A DNA stretch of 64,000 nucleotides from Oscillospiraceae bacterium (lineage in GTDB: Bacteria; Bacillota; Clostridia; Oscillospirales; CAG-272), in contig SVRQ01000002.1 in assembly GCA_015064725.1 (NCBI GenBank), forward strand, positions 1 through 64,000, written 5' to 3'. Under the pieces are notes generated by a model that ran no database searches, was not told the DNA's origin, and saw nothing but the letters and a program-made list of their open reading frames with translations. Positions 31,428 through 41,227 of the stretch are shown piece by piece; position 1 is the first letter of the stretch, and each line of letters begins with the position of its first letter. Both the position numbers and the translations under genes were made by a program.

Positions 31428-33638
31428 TTATTTTTTTATCGGGGAGGGAACTGTCGGCACTTTTACCTTGCGAAGCCCCGACGTGTCCGGGAACTGCTTT
31501 TCAAAATCCTTTAGGGCAAACGCTACCTCGTCATCCTTTTTGAGAGTGAGAAGCGTTACTCCGGAGCTTGTTCGCGTTGTCTTGACGGGAATAAGCTTTG
31601 TATTGATAATACAGCCCTTGCCCGATCTTGTGCCGATGAATATTTCAAAAGGCTTATCCTCGTATATCGCGGCGATAAGCGGGGAGGCATCCGAGTAAGC
31701 TTTTACAAGCTTTTTACGGTTTGCCTTTGTTTCGTAGGATGAAACGGGTATCTTTACGCCCTTGCCGTTTGCGAAGATGTAGATGAGGTTGTGCGTTTCA
31801 TCGTATTTTTTGAGCGCTTTCATAGCTATAACGCGCTCGCCGTCATCAAAATCGAGCTTCGCAGGGACAAATTCACCGAGGGAGGAAGCCTTTACCTGAT
31901 CGAAATCCGCCACGCGGGATTTGTATATCTGCGCATTGCTGCCGATGAAGATAAGCTCGTCAGCGTTCTCGGCATCTTCCTCTTGAATAACAACGTCCCC
32001 TTCCTTGAGCTTATGCTCGTCGCTTCCGCGAAGCGTGCTTGCGCGCAGGGAATTGTGCGTTATCTTTTTGAAGAAGCCATCGCGGGAGAGCACGAGGCGC
32101 ACGGGGTAGTTTTCCACGTGGTCTTCTTCTTCGTAATTCGTAATATCTTCCTCGTAGATAAGGCGCGTTTGGCGCGGAATGGCGTATTTATCTTTTATCT
32201 TTGCAAGCTGCTTTGCGATATATCGCTTTGTTTTTGCCTCGGATTCGATAATGGAGGTAAGCTCCTCTATCTCCTTCTGAAGGTCATTTATCTCGGAAAT
32301 GCGCTGCATAATGTATTCACGGTTGAGGTGTCGGAGCTTTATTTCCGCGATGTATTCCGCCTGCACCTCGTCAAGGCTGAAGCCTTTCATAAGGTTGGGA
32401 ACAACGTCCGCTTCCTTTTCCGTTTCGCGGACGATCTTTATTGCTTTGTCTATATCAAGCAGTATTTCGCCAAGACCCAGCAGGAGGTGGAGCTTATCCT
32501 TTTTCTTGCCGAGGTCAAAGGTGAGCTCGCGCTTAACGCACGTCATACGGAAGCGTATCCACTCCGTAAGTATTTCGCGTATGCCCATCGTGCGCGGGGT
32601 GCCGTCGATGAGGATGTTGAAGTTGCAGGCGAAATTATCCTGCAAGGGCGTTTTCTTGAAAAGCTTTGCCATAAGCTTTTCGGGGTCTGTGCCGCGCTTC
32701 AGGTCGAGCGTGAGCTTGAAACCGTGAAGGTCGATCTCGTTTCGCGCATCCGTCACTTCCTTGAGAGAGCCATCTTTTATCATATCCGTTATCTTTTTAA
32801 GAATGAGCTCTATCGTTGTGGAATAGGGGATCTCAAGAATATCTATGCAGTTTTCCGCTTTATCGTAAACGTAGCGTGCGCGAAGCGTAAAGCTGCCTTC
32901 GCCCGTTTCGTATATGTGGCGAAGCTTATCTCTGTCATAGATGATACCTGCACCGCCCGAAAAATCGGGCGCTTTTATAATATCGAGAAGGTCTTCCGTG
33001 GTGGTGTCTTTGTTTTTAAGCAGGGCTATCGTGCCGTCACATATCTCGCCCAAGTTGAAAGAGCAAATCTTACTTGCCATACCGACGGCGATACCCATAT
33101 TCGGGGAGACAAGCACGTTCGGGAACGCCGTGGGAAGGAGCACGGGCTCCTTCATCGTAGCATCGTAGTTGTCCGTCATATCGACGGCATCTTTATCTAT
33201 ACCGCCGAATATTTCATTACAAAACGTGTCCAGCTTTGCTTCCGTATAACGCGATGCCGCGTATGCCATATCGGAGCTGTACTGCTTGCCGAAGTTACCC
33301 TTGGAATCCACAAACGGGTGAAGCAGCGCACCGTTGCCGCGGGTAAGGCGGACCATAGTTTCGTATATTGCCGCATCTCCGTGCGGGTTGAGCTTCATCG
33401 TCGCGCCGACGATGTTGGTGCTTTTCGTTCGCGGTCCCGTGAGAAGCCCCATTTTGTACATTGTGTAAAGAAGCTTTCTGTGGGAGGGCTTAAAGCCGTC
33501 TATCTCCGGGATAGCACGGGAGACTATGACCGTCATAACGTAGGGCATATAGTTTTTTTCTATCGTTTCCGTTATGGGCTGCGGAGTTACGGGGGCGTGG
33601 GGGAGGTTTTCTGTTATATTGTTTTTCTTTTTTGCCAT
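31428..33638 (-). CDS. Type II DNA topoisomerase A subunit (ParC/GyrA family)
   Basis: A 736-residue DNA-cleaving subunit. The winged-helix/breakage core reads AIPEIDGFKPSHRKLLYTMYKMGL; HGDAAIYETMVRLTRGNG follows, and YAASRYTEAKL supplies the catalytic Tyr. A coiled-coil tower (EIELRHLNREYI type) and a C-terminal beta-pinwheel follow. No QRRGGRG-type GyrA box was seen in the pinwheel, so it is more like topoisomerase IV ParC or a Clostridial second topoisomerase than gyrase. The ATG at 33638 is chosen for CGGAG 7-8 nt upstream. It lies 42 bp downstream of its B-subunit partner in one operon. Confidence 0.92.
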   Translation of the reverse strand: MAKKKNNITENLPHAPVTPQPITETIEKNYMPYVMTVIVSRAIPEIDGFKPSHRKLLYTMYKMGLLTGPRTKSTNIVGATMKLNPHGDAAIYETMVRLTRGNGALLHPFVDSKGNFGKQYSSDMAYAASRYTEAKLDTFCNEIFGGIDKDAVDMTDNYDATMKEPVLLPTAFPNVLVSPNMGIAVGMASKICSFNLGEICDGTIALLKNKDTTTEDLLDIIKAPDFSGGAGIIYDRDKLRHIYETGEGSFTLRARYVYDKAENCIDILEIPYSTTIELILKKITDMIKDGSLKEVTDARNEIDLHGFKLTLDLKRGTDPEKLMAKLFKKTPLQDNFACNFNILIDGTPRTMGIREILTEWIRFRMTCVKRELTFDLGKKKDKLHLLLGLGEILLDIDKAIKIVRETEKEADVVPNLMKGFSLDEVQAEYIAEIKLRHLNREYIMQRISEINDLQKEIEELTSIIESEAKTKRYIAKQLAKIKDKYAIPRQTRLIYEEDITNYEEEDHVENYPVRLVLSRDGFFKKITHNSLRASTLRGSDEHKLKEGDVVIQEEDAENADELIFIGSNAQIYKSRVADFDQVKASSLGEFVPAKLDFDDGERVIAMKALKKYDETHNLIYIFANGKGVKIPVSSYETKANRKKLVKAYSDASPLIAAIYEDKPFEIFIGTRSGKGCIINTKLIPVKTTRTSSGVTLLTLKKDDEVAFALKDFEKQFPDTSGLRKVKVPTVPSPIKK

Positions 33639-33680
33639 TATTTTCACTCCGGATTTTAAATTGTGGAAGAGTTTAAGAGC

Positions 33681-35672
33681 TTATATATCGGCATCCTTGA
33701 GGTAGAATCTGCCGTTTTCTTTTATGAATTTTTTGCGCTCGGCAAGATCGTCGCCAAGAAGCGTTTCAAAAATATACGCTGTTTTTTCCGCATCCGTAGG
33801 GCTTACGCGGATAAGGCGACGTGTGGCAGGGTTCATCGTTGTCTGCCACATCATTTCGGGTTCGTTTTCACCAAGACCCTTGGAGCGCTGGATAGTATGC
33901 TTTTTGTTGCCTATCTTGGAGAGTATCTCCGCTTTTTCCTGTTCGTTGTATGCAAAGAACGTGTCCTTTCCGCAGGTGATCTCAAAAAGAGGGGATTCCG
34001 CGATATAGACCTTGCCCTCCTTTATAAGCGTGGGAAGCAGTCGGTAAAAGAGCGTGAGCAGGAGCGTGCGTATTTGGAATCCGTCCTCGTCCGCATCGGT
34101 GCAGATGATTATCTTGCTCCATTTGAGAAGGGAGAGGTCAAAGGTGTTTTGAGCCGCTTTGCTCTTTCCTTGTATTTCCGCGCCGCAGCCGATGACTTTG
34201 AGCAGGTCGACTATAACTTCGCTTTTGAATATCTTATCGTATCCGCATTTAAGACAGTTGAGCGTTTTGCCTCTTACGGGGATTATTGCCTGAAATTCGG
34301 AATCGCGCCCCTGGATACAGGAGCCCATCGCGGAGTCGCCCTCCACGATATAGACCTCACGCTTTTCGGGGTCCTTGGAACGGCAGGAAACGAATTTTTC
34401 AACCCTGTTTGCAACGTCCGTGCCGGAGGATGTGAGCTTTTTCTTGATGTCAACGCGCGTTTTTTCCGCGGTTTCGCGGCTGCGCTTGTTTACAAGCACT
34501 TGAGCTGCTATCTTGTCCGCTTCCGCGGGGCGTTCCGCAAAATATACCTCAAGGGCGTGCTTCAGGTAATTTGTAAGCGCTTCCTTGATAAATTCGTTTG
34601 TTATGGCTTTTTTTGTCTGGTTCGCGTAGGAAACCATCGTAGAAAAGCTGTTTATAACGATGAGCAGGCTGTCCTCTATATCGGAAAAGCCTATTTTGGA
34701 TTCGTTTTTGTTGTATTTTCCGGTTGCTTTGATGTATTTATCGATAGCGTAGGTGAAAGCGGTCTTCGTTGCGCTGTCGGGAGAGCCGCCGTGCTCCAGG
34801 AAGCTTGCGTTGTGGTAATATTCAGTTTTGCTTACCTCGTTGGAAAAGCAGAAGGCGATCTCCGCTTTGAAGTTATACTCCGGCTTGTCCGCGCGGTCGC
34901 GCCCGCGCGCCTCTGTTTGCCAAAATACGGGAGGGGTGATGTACGTTTCGCCCGCAAGGCCCGCAACGTAATCCGCGATGCCGTTTTCATAGAGGAAGGT
35001 CTTTTCATAGAACGAGCCGTCCTCAAGCTGGAAGCGGAAGACAAAGGAGATGCCCTTGTTGGAAACGGCTTGGCGTTCGAGCATAGTTTCGTAAAATTCG
35101 CGCGGGATGGCGGTGTCCGTAAAGACCTCAAGGTCGGGGCGCCACGTTACCACCGTGCCGTGCTGTTTTTCTTTTTTTGCAAGCGTGCGGCGCATAAGCT
35201 CGCCGTCCGGCTTGCCTTTTTTAAAGTGCATTTCCAAAAGCTCGCCGCCGCGGTAGGATTTTACCTGCATAAACTCGGAGCTGTACTGTGTGGAGGCGGC
35301 ACCGAGGCCGTTAAGACCGAGGGAGTATTTATAGTTCGCACCGTCGTTGTTATTGTTGTATTTTCCGCCTGCGTAAAGCTCGCAATAAACAAGCTCCCAG
35401 TTGTATTTGCCTTCTTTTTCGTTATAGTCAAGCGGTACTCCGCGCCCCTCGTCCTCTATGGAGATGACGCCGTCCTTGGTAACGGTTATATGAATGATGT
35501 TGCCGTAGCCCTCGCGCGCTTCGTCAACGGAGTTTGAGAGTATTTCAAAAACGGAATGCTCGCAGCCCTCGATACCGTCGGAGCCGAAAATGACCGCAGG
35601 GCGTTTGCGCACGCGGTCTGCACCTTTAAGAGAGGTGATGCTGGCATTATCGTATATTGGTGTTTTGGGCAT
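33681..35672 (-). CDS. Type II DNA topoisomerase B subunit (ParE/GyrB family)
   Basis: A 663-residue ATPase subunit. The GHKL ATP site is visible: ILSNSVDEAREGYG (Asn/Asp/Glu helix), VISIEDEGRGVPLDYNEKEG and KYSLGLNGLGAASTQYSS. The TOPRIM part has VYIVEGDSAMGSCIQGRDSE (catalytic Glu), then ICTDADEDGFQIRTLLLTLF where canonical enzymes have DADVDG. The insert NCLKCGYDKIFKSEVIVDLL departs from standard GyrB. AAAGGAGG stands 5 nt before the ATG at 35672; the 47-codon upstream extension is AT-rich leader. It heads the operon with the A subunit and the winged-helix regulator. Confidence 0.92.
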   Translation of the reverse strand: MPKTPIYDNASITSLKGADRVRKRPAVIFGSDGIEGCEHSVFEILSNSVDEAREGYGNIIHITVTKDGVISIEDEGRGVPLDYNEKEGKYNWELVYCELYAGGKYNNNNDGANYKYSLGLNGLGAASTQYSSEFMQVKSYRGGELLEMHFKKGKPDGELMRRTLAKKEKQHGTVVTWRPDLEVFTDTAIPREFYETMLERQAVSNKGISFVFRFQLEDGSFYEKTFLYENGIADYVAGLAGETYITPPVFWQTEARGRDRADKPEYNFKAEIAFCFSNEVSKTEYYHNASFLEHGGSPDSATKTAFTYAIDKYIKATGKYNKNESKIGFSDIEDSLLIVINSFSTMVSYANQTKKAITNEFIKEALTNYLKHALEVYFAERPAEADKIAAQVLVNKRSRETAEKTRVDIKKKLTSSGTDVANRVEKFVSCRSKDPEKREVYIVEGDSAMGSCIQGRDSEFQAIIPVRGKTLNCLKCGYDKIFKSEVIVDLLKVIGCGAEIQGKSKAAQNTFDLSLLKWSKIIICTDADEDGFQIRTLLLTLFYRLLPTLIKEGKVYIAESPLFEITCGKDTFFAYNEQEKAEILSKIGNKKHTIQRSKGLGENEPEMMWQTTMNPATRRLIRVSPTDAEKTAYIFETLLGDDLAERKKFIKENGRFYLKDADI

Positions 35673-35830
35673 ATATGCCTCCTTTTGAAATTTTTCTGCT
35701 ATTGCCAAAAACATATTTTCGTGTTTCCGCAAAGAAAATAAAGCGGGGGTTGCTTTATGCGAAAAAATTTGATAAAATAATATAAAACGCAGAAAAACGA
35801 ATTTTAATGTCATTCTAATCTTAGAGTTTT

Positions 35831-35859
35831 ATTATAACACAAAAATTTGACAAAATCAA
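35831..35859 (-). promoter_or_regulatory. Promoter of the parE-like operon
   Basis: Minus-strand TTGATT (35854-35859), 17 bp, TATAAT (35831-35836). It implies a roughly 150-nt AT-rich leader before the start at 35672. Confidence 0.7.
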
Positions 35860-35893
35860 TTAGTGCTTTTGACGGAAATGGGGGACTGAATTT

Positions 35894-36709
35894 ATGTATC
35901 GTGAAATTTTGGGCGAGTACGGTATAGAATATGCCGGGGCTGTTCCTTTTTCCGTGTGCCGCGTTTTCGATGAGGATATCATCACACGGCGCGGTGTGGC
36001 AGTTTCCGAAATAAAAAGTGCGATCCTTTTCCTTGTGCCTTATTATTGCCGCGACGAGGGTGAGGCAAACGTATCTGTCTATGCCCGTGCCCACGATTAT
36101 CATCTCTTTTTCGATGCACTTTATACACAGCTCGTTCCAAGGCTTGAAAAGACCTACGGCGCACGCTTTTGGGGCTTTGCGGATAAATCCGCCATTGGCG
36201 AGGTTGGTGCGGCTTCCTTGGCGGGGCTTGGGAAGATAGGCGATAACGGGCTTATAATAAACGAAAAATACGGCTCCTTCGTCTTTATAGGGGAGCTCCT
36301 TTCCGATGCAGAGCCGGAAAGCTTCGGCTGCTCTGCGGCGGCGGAATACAAACCGAGCTTTTGCACGCACTGCGGTGCGTGCCGCGCCGCCTGCCCTATG
36401 AAGGAGGGGCAGGGCTGCCTTTCTTTCGTAACGCAGAAAAAAGGGGAGCTTACGGAGGAGGAAAAAGCGCTTATCCTTAAATACGGCTTTGCGTGGGGGT
36501 GCGACATATGCGCCGCCGTTTGCCCATTTACAAAAAAGGCGATAGCGGCAGGGAACACCACTCCGATAGAATTTTTCAAAAATGACAGAATTGCTTTTCT
36601 CACAAGCGAAATGCTTGATGGAATGGATAAGCAGACCTTCCGCCGCCGTGCGTTTTCCTGGCGCGGGAAGAAAACGATAGCAAGAAACCTTGAAATTTTC
36701 GGAAAATGA
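35894..36709 (+). CDS. Epoxyqueuosine-reductase-like (QueG family) Fe-S protein
   Basis: A 271-residue protein with two [4Fe-4S] clusters: FCTHCGACRAACPM near residue 158 and GCDICAAVCPF near 203, plus further Cys between them. The upstream part contains AILFLVPYYC, ADKSAIGEVGAASLAGLGKIG and GLIINEKYGSFVFIGELL, matching the cobalamin-binding region of QueG (the AGLG..G..LI.. pattern). It is shorter than QueG (about 370-390 aa) and lacks the C-terminal HEAT repeats, as many Clostridial homologues do, so a role in queuosine is probable but not assured. GGGGGA lies 8 nt before the ATG. It opens a rightward cluster ending at 43755. Confidence 0.85.
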   Translation: MYREILGEYGIEYAGAVPFSVCRVFDEDIITRRGVAVSEIKSAILFLVPYYCRDEGEANVSVYARAHDYHLFFDALYTQLVPRLEKTYGARFWGFADKSAIGEVGAASLAGLGKIGDNGLIINEKYGSFVFIGELLSDAEPESFGCSAAAEYKPSFCTHCGACRAACPMKEGQGCLSFVTQKKGELTEEEKALILKYGFAWGCDICAAVCPFTKKAIAAGNTTPIEFFKNDRIAFLTSEMLDGMDKQTFRRRAFSWRGKKTIARNLEIFGK

Positions 36710-36761
36710 GAGTTTTTTTGAAGAACAGGGGCAAAATATATAGGACTTAACGAGGTTGCCG

Positions 36762-37229
36762 ATGATCATAAGAAGCTATAAACAAACAGACTGCGAGGGA
36801 ATGTACGCTCTTTTTTGCGATACGGTCCGTTCGGTGAACTGCGCGGACTATACAGAGGAGCAGCTTGCCGCCTGGGTGGGCGCGGATATATCGCTTGAGG
36901 AGTGGGACCTTGCCTTTACGCGGAATTATACCGTGGTCGCGCTTGAAAACGGGCAGATAGTCGGCTTTGGGGAGATAGATAAAACGGGTTATCTCGATAA
37001 GCTGTATGTTCACAAGGATTTTTTGCGCCGCGGTATCGGAAGCGCGATATGCGATATGCTGGAGCAGAATTTTTGGGAGGGAAAGATAACCGTTCACGCT
37101 TCCATCACGGCAAGACCTTTTTTTGCTTCTCGCGGATATGCGCTTATTAAGGAGCAGACGGTTGTAAGGAACGGCATACACCTTACGAACTTCGTTATGG
37201 AAAAAGAATGTTCTATGTTTGATGAATAA
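36762..37229 (+). CDS. GNAT-family N-acetyltransferase
   Basis: A 155-residue acetyltransferase. Motif A, the acetyl-CoA pyrophosphate loop, reads LYVHKDFLRRGIGSAICDMLE (Arg-Arg-Gly-Ile-Gly), preceded by the beta-4 strand GFGEIDKTGYLDK and followed by SITARPFFASRGYALIKEQT, typical of the YafP-like GNAT subgroup. The substrate is unknown. I chose ATG at 36762 because GAGG stands 6 nt upstream; a TTG two codons earlier is possible. It lies 52 bp after the QueG-like gene and 15 bp before the next gene. Confidence 0.9.
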   Translation: MIIRSYKQTDCEGMYALFCDTVRSVNCADYTEEQLAAWVGADISLEEWDLAFTRNYTVVALENGQIVGFGEIDKTGYLDKLYVHKDFLRRGIGSAICDMLEQNFWEGKITVHASITARPFFASRGYALIKEQTVVRNGIHLTNFVMEKECSMFDE

Positions 37230-37244
37230 ATACGGAGGGCTTGT

Positions 37245-37946
37245 TTGGCTTATAAATTTGGCGAAAACGAAATAGAACGCCTTAAAAAAGAGAATAGAAG
37301 GCTCAGGCGCGAAAACGCCTATCTTTCCTACCGCTTGGAGCGTATTTCGCCGCGCGAGGGGAAAAATACTTCTCGCGAGAGGGAGCTTTTCCTAAAATCG
37401 GAGCGCGTGGAGCGCGCACACGGCTATTTTCGGTATGTTTTCGGACTTTTTAAGCTGACTTTGATATACAGAATATACGACAGGATATTTTTTGCTCTGC
37501 GCAAATATATCCTTGCTTCAAGGATATGGCGAAATATCCTTATAATCTTTGCAATATTCGGAACATCGCTCCAGGCAATTATTACTTTCGGCTCTGTACT
37601 TGTGCTTTTGCCGACAGCGGCGCTTTCGGTGCTGGTGTTTGCTGTTTTTTCCGCATATTCGTATAAAAAACAGACGGGAAAGCTTCTTGCCCTAATTTCG
37701 GGCAAGAAGGCGTATTTTCTTTACCCTGCGGCAGTACCGCAAAAGGGCAGAGCGTTTTACGAAAGTATGCGCCTTTTTTCCGCGGACGGCGCGGTCTTTG
37801 CCGTTACACATTCGTTTTCACTTTGCAAATGGAGAGCTGTGCGAAAGCTTTACGGCAACGTTTACTTTATTCACACGAGCTTTTACTATACGCTTATAAA
37901 AGCGATGATTAAAAACGGTAAAAACGAGATAATTAAGATATTTTAA
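37245..37946 (+). CDS. Coiled-coil membrane protein, unknown function
   Basis: A 233-residue protein not recognised. It opens with a charged amphipathic helix (NEIERLKKENRRLRRENAYL, leucine-zipper-like, about residues 7-35). Two close membrane helices follow near 97-117 and 118-140 (IIFAIFGTSLQAIITFGSVL and the next stretch), then a soluble C-terminal part of about 85 residues with Lys and aromatic residues. The start codon appears to be TTG at 37245 with GGAGGG 6 nt upstream. It lies between the acetyltransferase and addB in a tightly spaced run, which suggests cotranscription but no clear function. Confidence 0.75.
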   Translation: MAYKFGENEIERLKKENRRLRRENAYLSYRLERISPREGKNTSRERELFLKSERVERAHGYFRYVFGLFKLTLIYRIYDRIFFALRKYILASRIWRNILIIFAIFGTSLQAIITFGSVLVLLPTAALSVLVFAVFSAYSYKKQTGKLLALISGKKAYFLYPAAVPQKGRAFYESMRLFSADGAVFAVTHSFSLCKWRAVRKLYGNVYFIHTSFYYTLIKAMIKNGKNEIIKIF

Positions 37947-37974
37947 ATGAAGATTTTAAAGGAAGGAGAAAGAT

Positions 37975-40900
37975 ATGGTAAGCTTTATATACGGAAGAAC
38001 GGGCAGCGGAAAAAGCTCATATATCTATGAAAAAGCCGCGAATACTATAGGCAAGCATATTTTTGTCCTTGTCCCGGACCGCGCGGCGGTCCTTGCGGAA
38101 ACGCGCTTTGCCGCCGCACCGAACGCGGGCGATATAGACGTTATCACGTTCCGCAGGCTTTGCAATTTTGTTTTCCGGCGTTACGGCGGCATTTGCGAAA
38201 ATTATATTTCTCGCGGCGCGAAGAAGGTAATGATGCATAATACCGTGCGTGCGCTTTCCGGGCTTCTTTCTTCGTATAAAGACATTGGCGCGGGAGATAC
38301 CGCCGCCACGGAAAAGCTTATAAGTATGCGCACGGAGCTTGCGAGAAGCGGTGCTTCGCTTTCGCGTCTTGAGCTTGCGGCGCAAAAAAGCGATGGTGAG
38401 GCAGGCAAAAAATTTGCCGATATGGCGCTTCTTTTCACTGCGTTCGATGCCGAGGTAGGCGCACGCTTTACCGACCCCGACGGAATGATAGCGAAAATGA
38501 ACGCACTTCTTTCCGCAAACGATTTTTTTTGCGGCTGCGACGTTTACATAGATTCCTTCGCTTCCTTTTCGGGCGAACAGCTTGAAACCGTGAAGCAGAT
38601 AATAAAAAGTGCGGACAACGTATATATCACGCTTCCGTTTGTTCCGAGAGAGGATGCGCGCACGCCATGCTTTTTCGGCGTGAACGATACAAGAGCGCGT
38701 CTTTTTGCCGCCGTTAACGAGGCTGGCGGACAAATTTCAGAGCAAACCGTGCTTTTTGACGTAAAACGATTTAAAAACGAGGAGCTTTCCTTCCTTTCGC
38801 GCAACCTTTTTCCGGGAAACGCAAATGTAAAGGCTGTTTTTGAAAAAGAGCCCGAGCATATTCACGCCGTCTATGCCGCCAACGCTTTTGCGGAGAGCGA
38901 GGCTGTCTGCCTTGATATAGCGCGGCGCGTTCGCGGCGGTGCGCGTTACCGCGACCTCGCCGTTATCGTGCGCGATACGGCATCATACGCCGGCGTTATA
39001 GATGCGATGATGAGAAAATACGGCATACCGTACTTCATATCATCGCGCACGGATATTGCACAGTGTGCTTTTATAAAATTTTTGCTTTGCGCTCTTGCCG
39101 TGTGCGAGCGCGGATTTGGCAGAGAGCTTGTTATATCATATATAAAAACCGATCTTGCGGGTATTACGCCCGATGAAATAAATCTTTTTGAAAACTACGT
39201 TCGAAAATGGAATATAACGGGCGCACGCTTTTACGATGAATACGAATGGAATATGGACCCGGAGGGCTTCCGCGGAGAGATGAGTGAGCAGAGCGCAAAC
39301 ACGCTCCTTCGCCTTTCCGATATACGAAAGCGTGCAATAAGCCCTTTGCGCGCCTTTTGCGAGGATGTTTCCGGCAAACACAGCGTGCGCTATTTCTGCG
39401 AAAAGCTGTATGATTTTGCCGTGTCTATGGGTGCGCCCGAAAAAATCGATGCGGACGCACGCGCGGCTGCGGAAAGGGGAGAGAAAGCGCTCTCCTTGGA
39501 GCTTGCACAGCTTTTCTCCGTTTTCTGCGACGTGCTTGATGCGCTTGTGAGCGCGAGCGCCGAGGCAGAGGTCAATGCGGCGGAGTTTACCTCTCTTTTA
39601 AGACTTGTTCTTTCCGAAACGGATATAGGAAAAATTCCCACCTCGCTCGATGAGGTGACGGTTTACGATGCTTCCGCCGGCGGATACGGCGAGTTTGAAG
39701 TGGCGTATCTTATGGGGGCGTGCGAGGGTGCTTTTCCTGCATCCGTTTCGGACGACGGGCTCTTTTCCGACAAGGAAAAGGAGATGCTCGCAAGCTCCGG
39801 AATTGAGATCACCTCCACCGTGGAAAGAAGGATATGCGATGAGCTGTATTATTTTTACTGTGCCGCCTGTGCGCCGTCGAGTGAGCTTTACCTGACCTAC
39901 CCGATATATGATAAGTCAGGCAAAAAAACGCGGCGTTCCCCGGCGCTTGCAAGCATTATGCAGATGTTCCCGAATATGCGCGAGGTCTGCTTTGAAGCCG
40001 TGCCGAGATACGAAATGATAGAGCGTGCATGCGCTTCCTTTGAGCATATAATGAAAAAAGACAGTGCGCTTTCCCGTGCGCTTGCCGCATATTATGCGGA
40101 AACGGAAGATTACGCGGACAAAATGAAATATATATTCACGCCGCTTTCATCTGCTTCCTGCCGTATTCCCTCGGAGGATGCGGTAAGGATATTCCCGCCC
40201 GATATGCAAACAAGCTATTCAAGGCTTGAACGATATATAGTTTGCAATTTCGCCTATTTTTGCGAGTATGAGCTAAAGCTCAAGGACAGCTCCCCTGTGA
40301 AGTTCGGGGCTCTTGACGTGGGCAACTTTATGCACAAAATACTTGAGGTTTCCGTGAAATACGCTCTTTCCCACCCGGACGCTACGGACGAGGAGATGAA
40401 AAAAGAGATAAACTCCGTCTGCCGAGAGTACGTGGAAAGCCTTTGCCGGGAAAAATACGCGGCGGTATCTCCGCGCCTTGTGCGACTTACGGATTACCTT
40501 GCAGCCTCTTCGGAACGCTTTGTTGCAAGCATACGGGAGGAATTTCGCGAAAGCAAGTTCCGCGCACGCGATTTTGAAATAGTTATCGGTAAGGGCGCGG
40601 ATATAGAGCCGATACGCCTCAAAAACGAAAACGGCAGCGTGGAGCTGCGCGGCAAGGTCGATCGCGTGGACACCTACGAGGACGGCGATGGCAAGATATA
40701 CGTGCGCGTTGCGGATTACAAGACGGGCAGCAAAAAATTCGACCTTGCAAACGTGGAAAAGGGCAGGGACCTTCAAATGCTCCTGTATCTTTTCTCCATA
40801 TGCGAAAACGGAAAGAAAAGATACGGCGAGGACCTCTCCCCTGCGGGCGTGATGTACGTTTCCGTGCGCCCTGCGGCGGCGGACGTGGACCTTGGTACGG

Positions 40901-41196
40901 TACCGCCCGATGAAAAAAACAAAAACAGCGGTCTTCTTCTTGATAACGAGGAGGTCCTTACCGCTATGGAGCCTTCGCTTGAGGGAAGATTTATCCCCGT
41001 TTCTGTCGCCAAGGGAGGAAAAAAGAAAGGCAATCTTATTGCAAGCGAGGCTTTCGAGGAGCTTAAAAACACCGTTGTGGAAACGGTGCTCCGCGCCTCG
41101 GACGCTCTGCGTTCCGGCAAGGCGGACGCCGCGCCGTGCGAGCAAACGGCTTGCGACTACTGCAAGATGCACGCCGTTTGCAGAGTGAAGAAATAA
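37975..41196 (+). CDS. addB: AddB-like helicase/nuclease subunit
   Basis: A 1073-residue protein of the AddB (RexB) family, one half of the enzyme that resects double-strand breaks for RecA. The N-terminal Walker A is FIYGRTGSGKSSYIYEKA. The C-terminal nuclease domain shows ELRGKVDRVDTY and VRVADYKTGSKKFD (PD-(D/E)xK: Asp, then Asp-Tyr-Lys). It ends in the Cys cluster CEQTACDYCKMHAVC; with VCNFAYFCEYELKLK near residue 755 these Cys would hold the AddB iron-sulfur cluster. It is a little shorter than Bacillus AddB (about 1166 aa). AAGGAG stands 6 nt before the ATG. No addA gene follows; the next gene is an unrelated radical-SAM protein 31 bp downstream. Confidence 0.92.
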   Translation: MVSFIYGRTGSGKSSYIYEKAANTIGKHIFVLVPDRAAVLAETRFAAAPNAGDIDVITFRRLCNFVFRRYGGICENYISRGAKKVMMHNTVRALSGLLSSYKDIGAGDTAATEKLISMRTELARSGASLSRLELAAQKSDGEAGKKFADMALLFTAFDAEVGARFTDPDGMIAKMNALLSANDFFCGCDVYIDSFASFSGEQLETVKQIIKSADNVYITLPFVPREDARTPCFFGVNDTRARLFAAVNEAGGQISEQTVLFDVKRFKNEELSFLSRNLFPGNANVKAVFEKEPEHIHAVYAANAFAESEAVCLDIARRVRGGARYRDLAVIVRDTASYAGVIDAMMRKYGIPYFISSRTDIAQCAFIKFLLCALAVCERGFGRELVISYIKTDLAGITPDEINLFENYVRKWNITGARFYDEYEWNMDPEGFRGEMSEQSANTLLRLSDIRKRAISPLRAFCEDVSGKHSVRYFCEKLYDFAVSMGAPEKIDADARAAAERGEKALSLELAQLFSVFCDVLDALVSASAEAEVNAAEFTSLLRLVLSETDIGKIPTSLDEVTVYDASAGGYGEFEVAYLMGACEGAFPASVSDDGLFSDKEKEMLASSGIEITSTVERRICDELYYFYCAACAPSSELYLTYPIYDKSGKKTRRSPALASIMQMFPNMREVCFEAVPRYEMIERACASFEHIMKKDSALSRALAAYYAETEDYADKMKYIFTPLSSASCRIPSEDAVRIFPPDMQTSYSRLERYIVCNFAYFCEYELKLKDSSPVKFGALDVGNFMHKILEVSVKYALSHPDATDEEMKKEINSVCREYVESLCREKYAAVSPRLVRLTDYLAASSERFVASIREEFRESKFRARDFEIVIGKGADIEPIRLKNENGSVELRGKVDRVDTYEDGDGKIYVRVADYKTGSKKFDLANVEKGRDLQMLLYLFSICENGKKRYGEDLSPAGVMYVSVRPAAADVDLGTVPPDEKNKNSGLLLDNEEVLTAMEPSLEGRFIPVSVAKGGKKKGNLIASEAFEELKNTVVETVLRASDALRSGKADAAPCEQTACDYCKMHAVCRVKK

Positions 41197-41227
41197 GTGA
41201 AAAATTCTCTGAAAGGAATGAAATAAA

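Noticed and set aside
31791-33659. 622-residue open frame on the plus strand opposite the ParC-like gene
   Set aside because: It is the antisense shadow of a gene with clear topoisomerase motifs; it has no family motifs or ribosome-binding site. The same applies to 33663-35537 (plus), 57683-59719 (minus), 7108-8343 (minus) and similar long antisense frames.
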